Assembly: GCF_009360615.1 (NCBI RefSeq)
Contig: NZ_SPEY01000012.1
Coordinates: 1 to 61,249 of the forward strand
Length of the DNA stretch: 61,249 nucleotides
Direction of reading: 5' to 3'
DNA from: Comamonas sp.
GTDB lineage: Bacteria; Pseudomonadota; Gammaproteobacteria; Burkholderiales; Burkholderiaceae_C
Under the pieces are notes generated by a model. That model did no database searches. It had not been told where the DNA came from and worked only from the letters and a program-made list of their open reading frames with translations. Shown here in pieces: positions 1-8,410 of this stretch (the first letter of the stretch is position 1; every line of letters begins with the position of its first letter). The translations under genes and the position numbers were made by a program.

Positions 1-137
1 CCACGGCAATCTTCTGCGGTGCGAAAGCCACCACATCGCCGCTGCGGCGGATGATCTGGTAGCTGTCATTGGGGGAGGAAGAATTGGCTGCACCGGCAGG
101 TGCGGCAGAAGGCAGTGAGTTCAACGCTTCTTGCATA
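1..137 (-). CDS. nrdA: Ribonucleoside-diphosphate reductase alpha subunit, N-terminus (partial)
   Basis: Only the first 45 codons are inside the window; the gene continues past base 1. The product reads MQEALNSLPSA... and then YQIIRRSGDVVAFAPQKIAV, which matches the start of the ATP-cone regulatory domain of class Ia ribonucleotide reductase (reduction of NDPs to dNDPs). The start is the ATG at 135-137, with AGAGGA about 5 bases upstream. Two NrdR-type boxes lie 120-170 bp upstream, which independently supports an nrd identity. Too little is visible to judge the catalytic domain. Confidence 0.85.
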
Positions 138-258
138 AGTTCCTCTGAGTCAGTATGTGGATAGGCAGACAAAGGCCTGCACTGTGGGCAGGCCATCAAA
201 AACACGATTCGGCGCCTTGGTCTACACATGGTTTGCACAGGGTGTGCACAGCTTGTAA

Positions 259-305
259 ACACTAGATATGGGGTCTGAGGCGCCCTTAAACACTACCGGT
301 AGTGT
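259..305 (-). promoter_or_regulatory. Tandem NrdR boxes
   Basis: Two 16-bp dyads: 259-274 (acactagatatggggt, 13 of 16 to the usual acaCwAtATaTwGtgt form) and 290-305 (acactaccggtagtgt, a perfect palindrome). Their centres are 31 bp apart, i.e. three helical turns, which is the spacing expected for co-operative NrdR binding. NrdR represses nrd genes when dATP/ATP is high. Assigned to the nrdA gene downstream on the minus strand. Confidence 0.8.
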
Positions 306-547
306 ATCGCGCTTAAAACTGGCTGACCTGATGAAACTACTGAATCTGACATTTCGGCCACCGCTTGACAGCTGAAAAAATGACTTCATCCCGCATGAAT
401 AAAGGCCTGTGGCGCGGTTGCGCGCGGCGGGAGAGCGGACCGGAAATATGTAAAAAATTTGCGTGTTTGATGCAGGCGACAGTTGTTGCGCGCGCGCCAT
501 TGACATGCCGCTTCCAGGCGCAGAAGCGATAGATGCAGCGGGCCTGC

Positions 548-580
548 AAAAAGAGGAGCGCCTGACGACTGTAATCAGGC
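548..580 (-). terminator. Terminator candidate after ampD
   Basis: Read on minus, GCCTGA and TCAGGC (6-bp stem, 9-base loop) are followed by GCTCC and then TCTTTTT. It lies about 75 bp beyond the ampD stop and would end the ccsA-pilSR-ampD transcript. Confidence 0.5.
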
Positions 581-653
581 AATTTCAGTGCTAGATCACC
601 AGGAATTCAAGAGACAGCAAGCGGAAGATGCTATGAAAAGATCAGGCCGGCGA

Positions 654-1271
654 TTAAGCGCGCGGCGGAAATTCCCATGACCGGGTGCCGCCCGCGCTGC
701 CCAGCTGCTGCTGCAGACGCTGCCAGTCAAAGCCAGGCCCGGGGTCCTGCTTGCGTCCGGGCGCGATGTGCTCGTGCCCGGCGATGTATTGCACCGGGTA
801 TTGCGCGGCGATGGCGCTGCAAAGCTGCTGCAGGGCCTGGTACTGGGGGGCTTCGAAGCTCAGGCCTTCGAGGCCTTCCAGCTCGATGCCTATGGAGTCG
901 TCGTTGCAGCGATCGCGCCCGCGCCACTGACTCACGCCGGCATGCCAGGCGCGGTCGTCGCAGCTGACGAACTGCCAGATCTCGCCCTGGCGTGTGACAA
1001 AGAAATGGGACGAGACTTCGAGGCCGCGAATGCCCTGGTAATAAGGATGGGCGTCCCAGTCGAGCTGGTTGGTGAACAGTTGCTGGACAGCGCCCGTGCC
1101 GTACTGGCCCGGCGGCAGGCTGATGGAGTGGATGACGACCAGGTCTATCCGTGCCTGCTCGGGGCGCGGGCCGAAATTGGGCGAGGCCAGGTGGCGCGCT
1201 GCGCCATACCAGCCGGCCTGCCACGCCGGCTGCTGCGGCAGGTTTTGGGCAAGGGGGGCGGTATCAGACAT
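654..1271 (-). CDS. ampD: 1,6-anhydro-N-acetylmuramyl-L-alanine amidase
   Basis: 205 aa, no signal peptide, so cytosolic. It is a zinc amidase that cleaves the muramyl-L-Ala bond of anhydro-muropeptides during cell-wall recycling. The predicted zinc ligands are His48 (VVIHS), His166 (GHEHIAPGRK) and Asp176 (QDPGP); Glu130 in SIGIELEG matches the catalytic region. The APGRKxDPG signature is typical of AmpD rather than of amidase lipoproteins. The ATG at 1269-1271 overlaps the end of the upstream regulator gene by 8 bp, so translation is probably coupled. In beta-lactamase-bearing relatives, loss of AmpD raises inducer muropeptides; no ampC or ampR is seen here. Confidence 0.93.
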   Translation of the reverse strand: MSDTAPLAQNLPQQPAWQAGWYGAARHLASPNFGPRPEQARIDLVVIHSISLPPGQYGTGAVQQLFTNQLDWDAHPYYQGIRGLEVSSHFFVTRQGEIWQFVSCDDRAWHAGVSQWRGRDRCNDDSIGIELEGLEGLSFEAPQYQALQQLCSAIAAQYPVQYIAGHEHIAPGRKQDPGPGFDWQRLQQQLGSAGGTRSWEFPPRA

Positions 1272-2757
1272 TGTCGCTCTGGTGTGGCAGGTCGATGCCC
1301 AGCCGGTCGATGCGGTAGCGGATCTGGCGCAGGCTGATGCCCAGCCTGGCCGCCGTGGCCGTGCGGTTGAAGCCGTTGTCCTGCAGGGCTCTGACCAGAA
1401 TGCTGCGCTCCTGCTCGTCGAGCCAGCCTTGCAGATCCTCGGGCAGCGTGGCCGGACTGCCCGCGTGCTGAGGCGCGGGTGCGCCGGTCTCCGATGCCTG
1501 AGTGCCTGAGACCGGGGCTGGCATCGCTGCCGAAGCACCGGCGCCGGGGCCGGATTCGGGCAGGCGCAGCGGGCCTTCATCGCCCAGTGCAATGGCGCGG
1601 TGCAGCACGTTTTCCAGCTCGCGCACATTGCCGGGCAGCGGCAGCCCGGCGATCTGGCGGAGGCTGATCTTGTCCAGCTCCGGCGTGGGCAGGCCGGACT
1701 CGCGGGCCAGCTTTTGCAGCAAAGCCTGGCAGAGCTGGCCCAGGTCTTCGCGGCGCTCGCGCAGCGCGGGCAGCTCGATTTCGATGACGTTGAGCCGGTA
1801 GAACAGGTCCTGGCGGAAATTGCCGGACTGCACTTGCGCGCCCAGGTCGCGGTGGGTGGCACTGAGGATGCGCACATCGACAGCTTCTTCCTGGGTGCTG
1901 CCCAGCGGGCGGATCTTGCGCTCCTGGATGGCGCGCAGCAGCTTGGCCTGCATGGCCAGGGGCAGATCGCCGATCTCGTCGAGAAACAGGGTGCCACCCT
2001 GAGCGGCCTGAAAGTAGCCGGGCCTGTCCTGCGTGGCACCGGTATAGGAGCCCTTGCGGGCGCCGAAGAATTCGGCTTCGAGCAGGTTTTCCGGGATGGC
2101 GCCGCAGTTGACGGCGACCATGGGGCCGTCGGCCCGCTGGCTGCAGGCATGCAGGGCGCGCGCCACCAGCTCCTTGCCCGTGCCGGACTCACCGTGGATC
2201 AGCACGGGAGCCATGCCCTTGGCAACCTTGGCGATGCGCTGCTTGACGCGTTGCATGGCCTGAGAGTTGCCCACCAGCGCTTCCAGGGCGTCAGGCTGGG
2301 CTGCCGGCCCCGCGTCATGGGCCGGTGCGCTGCCACCGGCCTGCGGATTGCCGGGCTTGGGCACCGCGCCCATGCCTTGTACGGCCGAGGCCACGACCTG
2401 GCGGAACTGGCGCAGGTCCACGGGCTTGGTCAGATAGTCGAAGGCACCGGCGCGCAAGGCTTCCACGGCGTTCTCGGCCGAGCCGTAGGCCGTCATGACG
2501 ATGCAGCGCTCGCTGCGCGACGGATCGCGCAGCTGCAGCAAGAGCTCCATGCCGATCCCGTCGGGCAGGCGCATATCGGTGATCACGACATCGAAATGGC
2601 GCTCCTGCAGCTGGGCCATGCCTTCCTGGACCGAGCCTGCGGTTTCCACGCGGTAGCCTTCGCGCAGCAGCGTCAGCTCGTAGAGCGTGCGCAGATCGGG
2701 TTCATCGTCGACCACGAGAATGCTGGCTGCTGCGGAGGAGTGAGGCGAGGATGTCAC
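1264..2757 (-). CDS. pilR: Sigma-54-dependent response regulator, PilR/NtrC type
   Basis: 497 aa with three parts in order: receiver domain (about 10-125; VVDDEPDL acidic pocket and DMRLPDG phospho-acceptor), AAA+ sigma-54 activator domain (about 165-390; GESGTGKE Walker A, GGTLFLDEIGDLP Walker B) and a C-terminal Fis-type HTH (RTATAARLGISLRQIRYR). The loop contacting sigma-54, normally GAFTGA, reads GSYTGA; aromatic substitution at Phe is known to be tolerated. The gene lies 5 bp after the partner kinase, so the pair forms one two-component system. PilR normally activates pilin transcription; pilA is not in the window, so the target is inferred from family and gene order. Confidence 0.85.
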   Translation of the reverse strand: MTSSPHSSAAASILVVDDEPDLRTLYELTLLREGYRVETAGSVQEGMAQLQERHFDVVITDMRLPDGIGMELLLQLRDPSRSERCIVMTAYGSAENAVEALRAGAFDYLTKPVDLRQFRQVVASAVQGMGAVPKPGNPQAGGSAPAHDAGPAAQPDALEALVGNSQAMQRVKQRIAKVAKGMAPVLIHGESGTGKELVARALHACSQRADGPMVAVNCGAIPENLLEAEFFGARKGSYTGATQDRPGYFQAAQGGTLFLDEIGDLPLAMQAKLLRAIQERKIRPLGSTQEEAVDVRILSATHRDLGAQVQSGNFRQDLFYRLNVIEIELPALRERREDLGQLCQALLQKLARESGLPTPELDKISLRQIAGLPLPGNVRELENVLHRAIALGDEGPLRLPESGPGAGASAAMPAPVSGTQASETGAPAPQHAGSPATLPEDLQGWLDEQERSILVRALQDNGFNRTATAARLGISLRQIRYRIDRLGIDLPHQSDNV

Positions 2758-2762
2758 TGGGC

Positions 2763-4568
2763 TTACACCATGATCGAGTCAAACAGGCCGTGGCTTGCGA
2801 GCGAGGCAGGGCCGCTGCGCAGAGTCACGATAAAGGCGTTGCCGTCCACATCGCCTTGCGGCGTGCGCAGGCTCAGGCGCTGATAGCTGATGGAGGCATC
2901 GTAGCGCTGGCAGAGCTCGCGGCAGATATACAGTCCAAGGCCGCTGGAGCGGCTCTGGGAGGAGAAGAAGGGCTCGAACAGATGGCGCTCGACGCTGGAA
3001 TCCAGCGGTGCCCCGTCACTCCAGACCATGAACCAGCAGATGTCGTCCTGCGGCGCGAGACCCTGGGGCTGGCCGTTCAAAGGCCCATGGCCGCTGATCA
3101 GCTGCAGACCCGTCTCATGGCCGGCGTTGCTGCGGTGGCGCTGGGCATTGTCCAGCAGGTTGATCAGTACGCGGCGCAGATGCTCTTCATCAAACAGGAT
3201 ATGGCGGGCCGTGGCATTGAGCCGCAGCAATAGCTGGCGGGATGGCGTGGCCTGCATGCGCCATTCATGGCTGATCTGGGCCAGCAGATTGTCCAGCGGC
3301 AGCGACTGACCCTGGTGGGTTTCCGAGTCCTGTTGCACGCGCGCCAGATTGAGGATCTCTTCGGCAATGCGGGCCAGCCGGTCGGCATTCTGGCCCACGA
3401 TGCGGCATAGCTGCTGGGGGCCGGGCTGGCTGCTCAGGTCTTCGGCCAGCAGCGCGTTGGCCTGGGTGATGGCGGCCAGAGGGTTGCGTATCTCATGCGC
3501 CACGGCCGCCGACATGCGGCCCATGGAGGCCAGCTTTTCGGTGCGCAGCTGCGCCTCCATCTCGCGCAGGTCGTGCAGAAACATGACGCAAAGCGAGTGG
3601 CTGGCCTGCGCCTGCGGGCCCTCGTCCAGGTAGGGTGCCGAAACCTCGGTGATGCGGGTGCGCACATGGATGCCCGTGGCGCCGTGGCGCTCATGGGCCT
3701 GCAGATGGATGGTGGCGGACAGCGGGCGGGCATGGGCGAAGCTGGCCTGTGTCGCATGCGCCAGCGGCTCCCACCAGCTGTGGGCCTGCAGGGAAAAAGG
3801 CTGAGGGTGATCCATGGCCAGGCCCAGCAGCTGCAGCGCGGCAGGATTGGCCTGCAGCACCTGCAGGCTGGAATCGACCACCAGCACCCCGTCGGAGAAG
3901 TGGTTGATCACCAGGCTGTTGACCTGCTCCTGGGTCTGGGTGCGCAGGCGGTCGAACAAGGCCTGGGAGCGCTCGCGCCGGACACGCTTGGCCAGTTCGT
4001 GCGTGAGGTAGGCCACGCAGAAGTAGCCGGCACAGGAAAAAGCCGCCTGGTAATAGGACTGGGCGCCATCGTTGAGGCCGCCATGGTATTGCCAGAAGGT
4101 GTAGGCCAGCGTCAGCAGCGTGATGCCGGCCGTGGCGCCAAAGGCCAGCATCAGCCCGCCCAGTGCCGAGGAGATCAGGACGGGAATGGCCAGCAGCGCC
4201 GTGTAGTTGAGCGAGCCGACCTGAAAGATCTGCAGCAGAAAGATCACCGCGATGTCGACACCGATCACGGGCAGCCATTGCAGGGCTGCGCGAGGTGCTG
4301 GCAAATGCCGTGCTGCAGCCAGACGCAGCACCACGGTGAGTGCCAGATAGGTGAAACAGATCAGCCAGGCCAGGGGCGAGCTGATGTTCTGCAGCTGCAG
4401 GTTCAGCGTCTGAAGCAGGATGAGGGCCAGCGCCAGCAGCACGCGGCCGCTGAGGAAGGCCTGCCACAGGCGCACAAACGGGGCGTTGAGGCTGGCGTCC
4501 GCGCGCCGGCTGATGGCCGCATCCAGCGGAATGGCGGTGTGCTGCCAGGGTGAGGTGGAGTTCACCAT
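2763..4568 (-). CDS. pilS: Membrane sensor histidine kinase, PilS type
   Basis: About 601 aa from the ATG at 4566-4568, four bases after the preceding stop. The N-terminal 190 residues contain six hydrophobic segments (the first is ALALILLQTLNLQL). A PAS-like segment follows (DGVLVVDSSLQVLQANPAAL), then HisKA with AAVAHEIRNPLAAI and a HATPase domain with the G2 box SSGLGLYICREL. An in-frame ATG at 4643 would add 25 residues overlapping the upstream gene and is less likely. The layout matches PilS, which senses pilin in the membrane in Pseudomonas; the signal here is unknown. Confidence 0.85.
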   Translation of the reverse strand: MVNSTSPWQHTAIPLDAAISRRADASLNAPFVRLWQAFLSGRVLLALALILLQTLNLQLQNISSPLAWLICFTYLALTVVLRLAAARHLPAPRAALQWLPVIGVDIAVIFLLQIFQVGSLNYTALLAIPVLISSALGGLMLAFGATAGITLLTLAYTFWQYHGGLNDGAQSYYQAAFSCAGYFCVAYLTHELAKRVRRERSQALFDRLRTQTQEQVNSLVINHFSDGVLVVDSSLQVLQANPAALQLLGLAMDHPQPFSLQAHSWWEPLAHATQASFAHARPLSATIHLQAHERHGATGIHVRTRITEVSAPYLDEGPQAQASHSLCVMFLHDLREMEAQLRTEKLASMGRMSAAVAHEIRNPLAAITQANALLAEDLSSQPGPQQLCRIVGQNADRLARIAEEILNLARVQQDSETHQGQSLPLDNLLAQISHEWRMQATPSRQLLLRLNATARHILFDEEHLRRVLINLLDNAQRHRSNAGHETGLQLISGHGPLNGQPQGLAPQDDICWFMVWSDGAPLDSSVERHLFEPFFSSQSRSSGLGLYICRELCQRYDASISYQRLSLRTPQGDVDGNAFIVTLRSGPASLASHGLFDSIMV

Positions 4569-4572
4569 GGGA

Positions 4573-4818
4573 TCAGTGGCTGCCGGGTTCTTGCTGGGCC
4601 AGGCGGCGATGTTCCGTGCTGCAGAAGCTCTGGCCCGAGGCATCGCTTACGGCATCTGCCTGCGGCAGGTGCAGGCCGCAGTGTGCGCAGGCCACCATGG
4701 TCTGAGCTTGCGGGAGAGTGGTGGCCGTCCGGGTGGGCTCTGCCGCTTCGGCGCGGCGCTTGCTGCGCCAGATGCCGACTGCCACCACCACGACCAGCAG
4801 GACCAGCAAATACTTCAT
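4573..4818 (-). CDS. Small PP0621-family membrane-anchored protein
   Basis: 81 aa. One N-terminal transmembrane helix (YLLVLLVVVVAVGIW) is followed by a basic stop-transfer stretch and a cysteine-bearing tail: CAHCGLHLPQADAV ... GQSFCSTEHRR. The CxxC plus later Cys/His arrangement suggests a small zinc ribbon facing the cytoplasm. The family has no firm function but is recurrently found between ccsA-like and pilS genes in beta- and gammaproteobacteria. It overlaps the upstream gene by ATGA (4815-4818), so it is translationally coupled. Confidence 0.8.
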   Translation of the reverse strand: MKYLLVLLVVVVAVGIWRSKRRAEAAEPTRTATTLPQAQTMVACAHCGLHLPQADAVSDASGQSFCSTEHRRLAQQEPGSH

Positions 4819-5621
4819 GCCGCGCGCTCCAGCAGGACTTCAATCACAAAGCGCGAGCCGACATAGGCCAGCAGCAGAAAGATGGCGCCGATATAGAGAA
4901 CGCGCACGGCGCTCTGGCCGCGCCAGCCAAATCGCTTGCGCCCGAACAGCAGCACGGCGAAAGCCAGCCAAGACAGCAGCGAGAAAACGGATTTGTGATT
5001 CCACACCCAGGCCTTGCCGTAGAGCTGCTCGCCAAACAGCCAGCCTGCGGCCAGCGTGGCGGTCAGCAGCACAAAGCCGGCACCGACAAAGCGGAAGGTC
5101 AGCCGCTCCAGGGTCAGCAGCGGCAGTCCGCTGTCATGGTCCCCGCCCTGGCGCATCTGCCGCTCGGCATGGCTCATCAGCGCCCCGTGCACGACGGCTG
5201 CGGCAAACAGGCCGTAGGAAGCAATGCCCAGGGCCAGATGCAGCGGCAGCCAGGCCGAGGCGTTGACATGCAGCGGAGTGCCGGGAAACACCACGGCCAG
5301 AAGCACGGCCACACTTCCGAGGATGGACAGCGGCCAGCGTGAGCGCAGCTGCGGGTACAGCTGCTGCTCGACCACATAGACGGTCAGCACCAGCCAGGCG
5401 GTGATCGAAAGAGCGGGCGCAAAGCCGAAGCGCGGCAGCTCGCCCAGCAAGCCCCAGCCGAGCAGGAGGGCATGCAGGGCCCAGGCCAGGCGCAGGCAGC
5501 GACGTGCGCCGGTTTCTTGCAGGTGCTGGGTGGCCAGTGCAGGGATGGCGTAGGCAATGGCTGCCGCTATGGCCAGAATCCAGCCAGTGGGACCAGCTGC
5601 GGTGAGCGGTTGGGAAAACAT
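4815..5621 (-). CDS. CcsA/YpjD-like inner-membrane cytochrome c assembly family protein
   Basis: About 268 aa with seven to eight hydrophobic helices. The C-terminal part carries WVWNHKSVFSLLSWLAF, a degenerate version of the tryptophan-rich haem-handling motif of the CcsA/CcmC family. The gene sits beside ffh and pilSR, the usual position of the ypjD-like (HemX-like) paralogue, which is not the main cytochrome c synthase. Start chosen at ATG 5619-5621; an upstream GTG at 5649-5651 in the same frame is possible. Neither has a strong Shine-Dalgarno. Role in haem or c-type cytochrome handling is inferred from family only. Confidence 0.75.
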   Translation of the reverse strand: MFSQPLTAAGPTGWILAIAAAIAYAIPALATQHLQETGARRCLRLAWALHALLLGWGLLGELPRFGFAPALSITAWLVLTVYVVEQQLYPQLRSRWPLSILGSVAVLLAVVFPGTPLHVNASAWLPLHLALGIASYGLFAAAVVHGALMSHAERQMRQGGDHDSGLPLLTLERLTFRFVGAGFVLLTATLAAGWLFGEQLYGKAWVWNHKSVFSLLSWLAFAVLLFGRKRFGWRGQSAVRVLYIGAIFLLLAYVGSRFVIEVLLERAA

Positions 5622-6066
5622 GCGTTCTATGATAGTGCGGCTGGCCTTCACTCATGCTTTGCACGATGCAGCCATGCATCAATTTTGCGCATAAAGCGCA
5701 GCCCGAAGCCGATGGCGATCTGGGCGGGTTCGCCTGCGCTGCTGCCGAGCGAACGTAGATCCCCTGGCTGCCAGGGCCGGGCAGAAGCAATCTCCCGCAG
5801 TGCCCAAGGTCTTGCGTAGCCCTCGTTGCCGGTCTCGTGCAGGCCTGGCGCACTTCAGCCGAGGGGCGGGGTGACAGGGCGTGCGGGCTTTGCACGCCCG
5901 GGGCAGGTCCCGGCATGCCTGCGGGGCTCGTCCATGAAGGGCAGCGGGTAAAATGCGGGTTCGTGCCGCTTCATCCCGCCCGGCCGGGCCGGCAAGCGGC
6001 CTGGAGAACCGTGCTGCGTTCGCGCATGGCTCCCGTCCATCCATAACTTTCGAATGCTTTTTGCTT

Positions 6067-7455
6067 ATGGCCTCCGCACTCACCGATAAACTCTCGCGCC
6101 TTGTCAAGGAGATGCGCGGCCAGGCCCGCATTACCGAATCCAACGTCCAGGACATGCTGCGCGAAGTCCGCATGGCCTTGCTGGAGGCCGACGTGGCCTT
6201 GCCCGTGGTGCGCGATTTCATCGCCCGCGTCAAGGAAAAGGCGCTGGGCCAGGAGGTCATCAGCTCGCTGCAGCCGGGCCAGGTGCTGGTGTCCATCGTC
6301 AACAAGGAGTTGGCGGCGACCATGGGCGAAGGAGTGGCGGACATCAACCTCAACGCCCAGCCGCCTGCCGTCATTCTGATGGCCGGTCTGCAGGGGGCGG
6401 GCAAGACCACCACCACGGCCAAGCTGGCCAAGCACCTGATCGAGAAGCGCAAGAAGAAGGTGCTCACGGTCTCGGGTGACGTGTATCGCCCTGCGGCCAT
6501 CGAGCAGCTCAAGACCGTCACGGCCCAGGCCGGTGCCGAGTGGTTCCCTTCCACGCCCGACCAGAAGCCCCACGATATCGCCGTGGCCGCGATCGACTAC
6601 GCCAAAAAGCATTTCTTCGATGTGCTGCTGGTGGACACGGCCGGCCGTCTGGCCATCGACGAGCTGCTGATGGCGGAAATCAAGGATTTGCACGCCACGC
6701 TCAAGCCCGTCGAAACCCTGTTCGTGGTCGATGCCATGCAGGGTCAGGATGCGGTCAACACGGCCAAGGCCTTCAAGGAGGCGCTGCCGCTGACCGGCAT
6801 CGTTTTGACCAAGCTCGACGGCGATTCGCGCGGCGGTGCGGCGCTGTCGGTGCGCCAGATCACGGGTGCGCCCATCAAGTTTGCCGGTGTCTCGGAAAAG
6901 ATCGACGGCCTGGAAGTCTTCGATGCCGACCGCCACGCACAGCGCGTGCTGGGCATGGGCGACATCGTGGCCCTGGTCGAGCAGGTCACCAAGGGCGTGG
7001 ACATGGAAGCCGCGCAGAAGATGGCCGAAAAGCTCAAGAGCGGCGACGGCTTCGACCTCAACGATTTTCTGGCCCAGCTGCAGCAGATGAAGCAGATGGG
7101 CGGCCTGTCGACCCTGATGGACAAGCTGCCTGCCGAGCTGGCCGGCAAGGCCGGTCAGGTCGACATGGACAAGGCCGAGCGAGAGATCAAGCGCAAGGAA
7201 GGCATCATCTGCTCCATGACCTTCAAGGAACGCAAGAACCCCGCCCTGATCAAGGCCACGCGCAAAAAGCGTATCGCCGACGGTGCCGGCGTGCAGGTCC
7301 AGGAGGTCAATCGCCTGCTCAAGGAGTTCGAGCAGATGCAGACCATGATGAAGAAGTTCAAGGGCGGCGGTCTGATGAAGATGATGAAGAAGATGGGCGG
7401 CATGAAGGCCATGAAGGGAATGATGGGCGGCGGCATGCCCAAGCTGCCGTTCTGA
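6067..7455 (+). CDS. ffh: Signal recognition particle GTPase (54 kDa homologue)
   Basis: 462 aa. The protein binds 4.5S RNA and signal sequences of nascent inner-membrane proteins and delivers them to FtsY. Domains: N (1-90), G (about 100-295; P-loop GLQGAGKTTTT at 107, DTAGRL, TKLDGDSRGG) and a methionine-rich M domain (about 325-462; tail MKKMGGMKAMKGMM). All GTPase motifs are intact and the length is normal. The start is ATG 6067 (MASALTDKL); the reading frame is open further upstream but that part is not conserved. A TAAAAT hexamer at 5949-5954 is a possible -10. The gene is divergent from the ccsA-like gene. Confidence 0.96.
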   Translation: MASALTDKLSRLVKEMRGQARITESNVQDMLREVRMALLEADVALPVVRDFIARVKEKALGQEVISSLQPGQVLVSIVNKELAATMGEGVADINLNAQPPAVILMAGLQGAGKTTTTAKLAKHLIEKRKKKVLTVSGDVYRPAAIEQLKTVTAQAGAEWFPSTPDQKPHDIAVAAIDYAKKHFFDVLLVDTAGRLAIDELLMAEIKDLHATLKPVETLFVVDAMQGQDAVNTAKAFKEALPLTGIVLTKLDGDSRGGAALSVRQITGAPIKFAGVSEKIDGLEVFDADRHAQRVLGMGDIVALVEQVTKGVDMEAAQKMAEKLKSGDGFDLNDFLAQLQQMKQMGGLSTLMDKLPAELAGKAGQVDMDKAEREIKRKEGIICSMTFKERKNPALIKATRKKRIADGAGVQVQEVNRLLKEFEQMQTMMKKFKGGGLMKMMKKMGGMKAMKGMMGGGMPKLPF

Positions 7456-7767
7456 TATGTGAGGCCCCTGAGGCCGCTGCGCGGATTCCCCTGGCCGGGC
7501 GCCCCCACGGGGGACGACAGCCTCGCTGCGCGGCGGCGCGGCCGGCATAGGCGCTTGCTCGCTGTCCCTGAGTTGGGGTGAGCCTGGTTTGAGATCGGCG
7601 ATCTGTAAAAAGTGAGCTGCTGATGTACGTCAGGTCTAAGTTTGGATGGGAAATACATCTGAATCATTAATCTGGCATGCGTTAGCAGCTCACTTTTTTG
7701 TAAAGAAGCGCACCAACCCGGGGCAATTGCTGGATGTGCAGGCGGCTTTCTGAGAACATGTCTTTCC
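7456..7767. other. Gene-free region between ffh and the NlpC/P60 gene
   Basis: 312 bp. The first part (7470-7519) is a GC-rich repeat-like segment that resembles a second one at 31342-31384. The second part contains a 92-bp segment bounded by 15-bp perfect inverted repeats (7607-7698). No recognisable protein or RNA gene was found. Confidence 0.6.
7607..7698. repeat. 92-bp segment with 15-bp perfect terminal inverted repeats
   Basis: Left arm 7607-7621 reads aaaaagtgagctgct and right arm 7684-7698 is its exact reverse complement. The segment is flanked on both sides by TGT (7604-7606 and 7699-7701: t-g-t). It may be a small MITE-like insertion, or a long-loop terminator for ffh since the right arm ends in a T run. 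No copy of the arms was noticed elsewhere in the window. Confidence 0.5.
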
Positions 7768-8346
7768 ATGAAGCTACAAGACAGGACTTTCGTGGAGGCG
7801 GGTCTGCGGCAGCCTCTGCCTCAATGTCTGGAGCGCCGCAGCGCGCTGATGCTGGCGGGCTCGGTGCTGGCACTGCTGGCAGGCTGCTCCACCACCAGGG
7901 ACAATCCCCGGACTGCCGCGCAAGGCGGCTCATCGGTGCGCCCGCTCAATGCACTGAGCCTGGATGCAGAGTTGCGCGAGTCCCTGCTGGCGCGCACCAT
8001 GCTGGTGGTCAATACCCCCTACACCTACGGCGGCAACTCCCCAGAAGGGGGTTTTGACTGCAGCGGGCTGATTCAGTGGGCCGTGGGCGGCATCACCGAA
8101 ATCCGGCTCCCCCGCACCACATCGCAATGGGCGCTGGCCAGCAATCCGGTGGACGGACGCGATCTGATGCGCGGCGACTTTGTGTTCTTCAACACCCTGG
8201 GCGGGCGCTATTCCCATATGGGAATTTTTGTCGGCAACGGACAGTTCGTGCACGCACCCTCCAGCGGAGGGACGGTGCAGCGGGTGCGCATGGACAATGT
8301 GTACTTCGCCAAGCGATTCACGGAAGCGCGCAGCATCTTTGCCTGA
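7768..8346 (+). CDS. NlpC/P60-family lipoprotein (peptidoglycan endopeptidase)
   Basis: 192 aa. The hydrophobic segment ending LLAGC gives a lipobox with Cys40, so the mature protein should be an outer-membrane lipoprotein. The catalytic domain holds the Cys-His-His triad: Cys98 in GGFDCSGLIQW, His150 in YSHMGIFVG and His162 in FVHAPSSGG. Enzymes of this family cut gamma-D-Glu-diaminopimelate or nearby cross-link bonds (MepS/Spr class). The n-region before the lipobox is unusually long (about 27 aa), so a later start is conceivable but no better-supported ATG exists. It stands alone, followed by a strong terminator. Confidence 0.9.
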   Translation: MKLQDRTFVEAGLRQPLPQCLERRSALMLAGSVLALLAGCSTTRDNPRTAAQGGSSVRPLNALSLDAELRESLLARTMLVVNTPYTYGGNSPEGGFDCSGLIQWAVGGITEIRLPRTTSQWALASNPVDGRDLMRGDFVFFNTLGGRYSHMGIFVGNGQFVHAPSSGGTVQRVRMDNVYFAKRFTEARSIFA

Positions 8347-8365
8347 GCGGTGTGCGGCGGATGCG

Positions 8366-8396
8366 AAAAAGGGACTGCCTGGCAGTCCCTTTTTTT
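8366..8396. terminator. Bidirectional rho-independent terminator
   Basis: GGGACTGCC and GGCAGTCCC form a 9-bp stem with an A run on the left and seven Ts on the right. It lies between convergent genes and can serve both the NlpC/P60 gene (plus) and the DUF1266 gene (minus). Confidence 0.9.
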
Positions 8397-8410
8397 CGGT
8401 CGCCTGCCGC

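Larger units (their letters stand above)
138..653 (-). other. Gene-free region upstream of nrdA
   Basis: This 516-bp stretch separates the end of ampD from the start of nrdA, both on minus. It holds an ampD terminator candidate (548-580), a pair of NrdR-type boxes (259-305) and an imperfectly spaced palindrome TGCACA-ggg-TGTGCA at 234-248. On the minus strand a TACACT hexamer that could serve as a -10 overlaps the upstream NrdR box, but no convincing -35 was found. The short frames here show no recognisable protein. Confidence 0.6.

Noticed and set aside
222..582. Short open frames upstream of nrdA
   Set aside because: They overlap the NrdR boxes, have no ribosome-binding site or domain, and fit random frames in a regulatory region.
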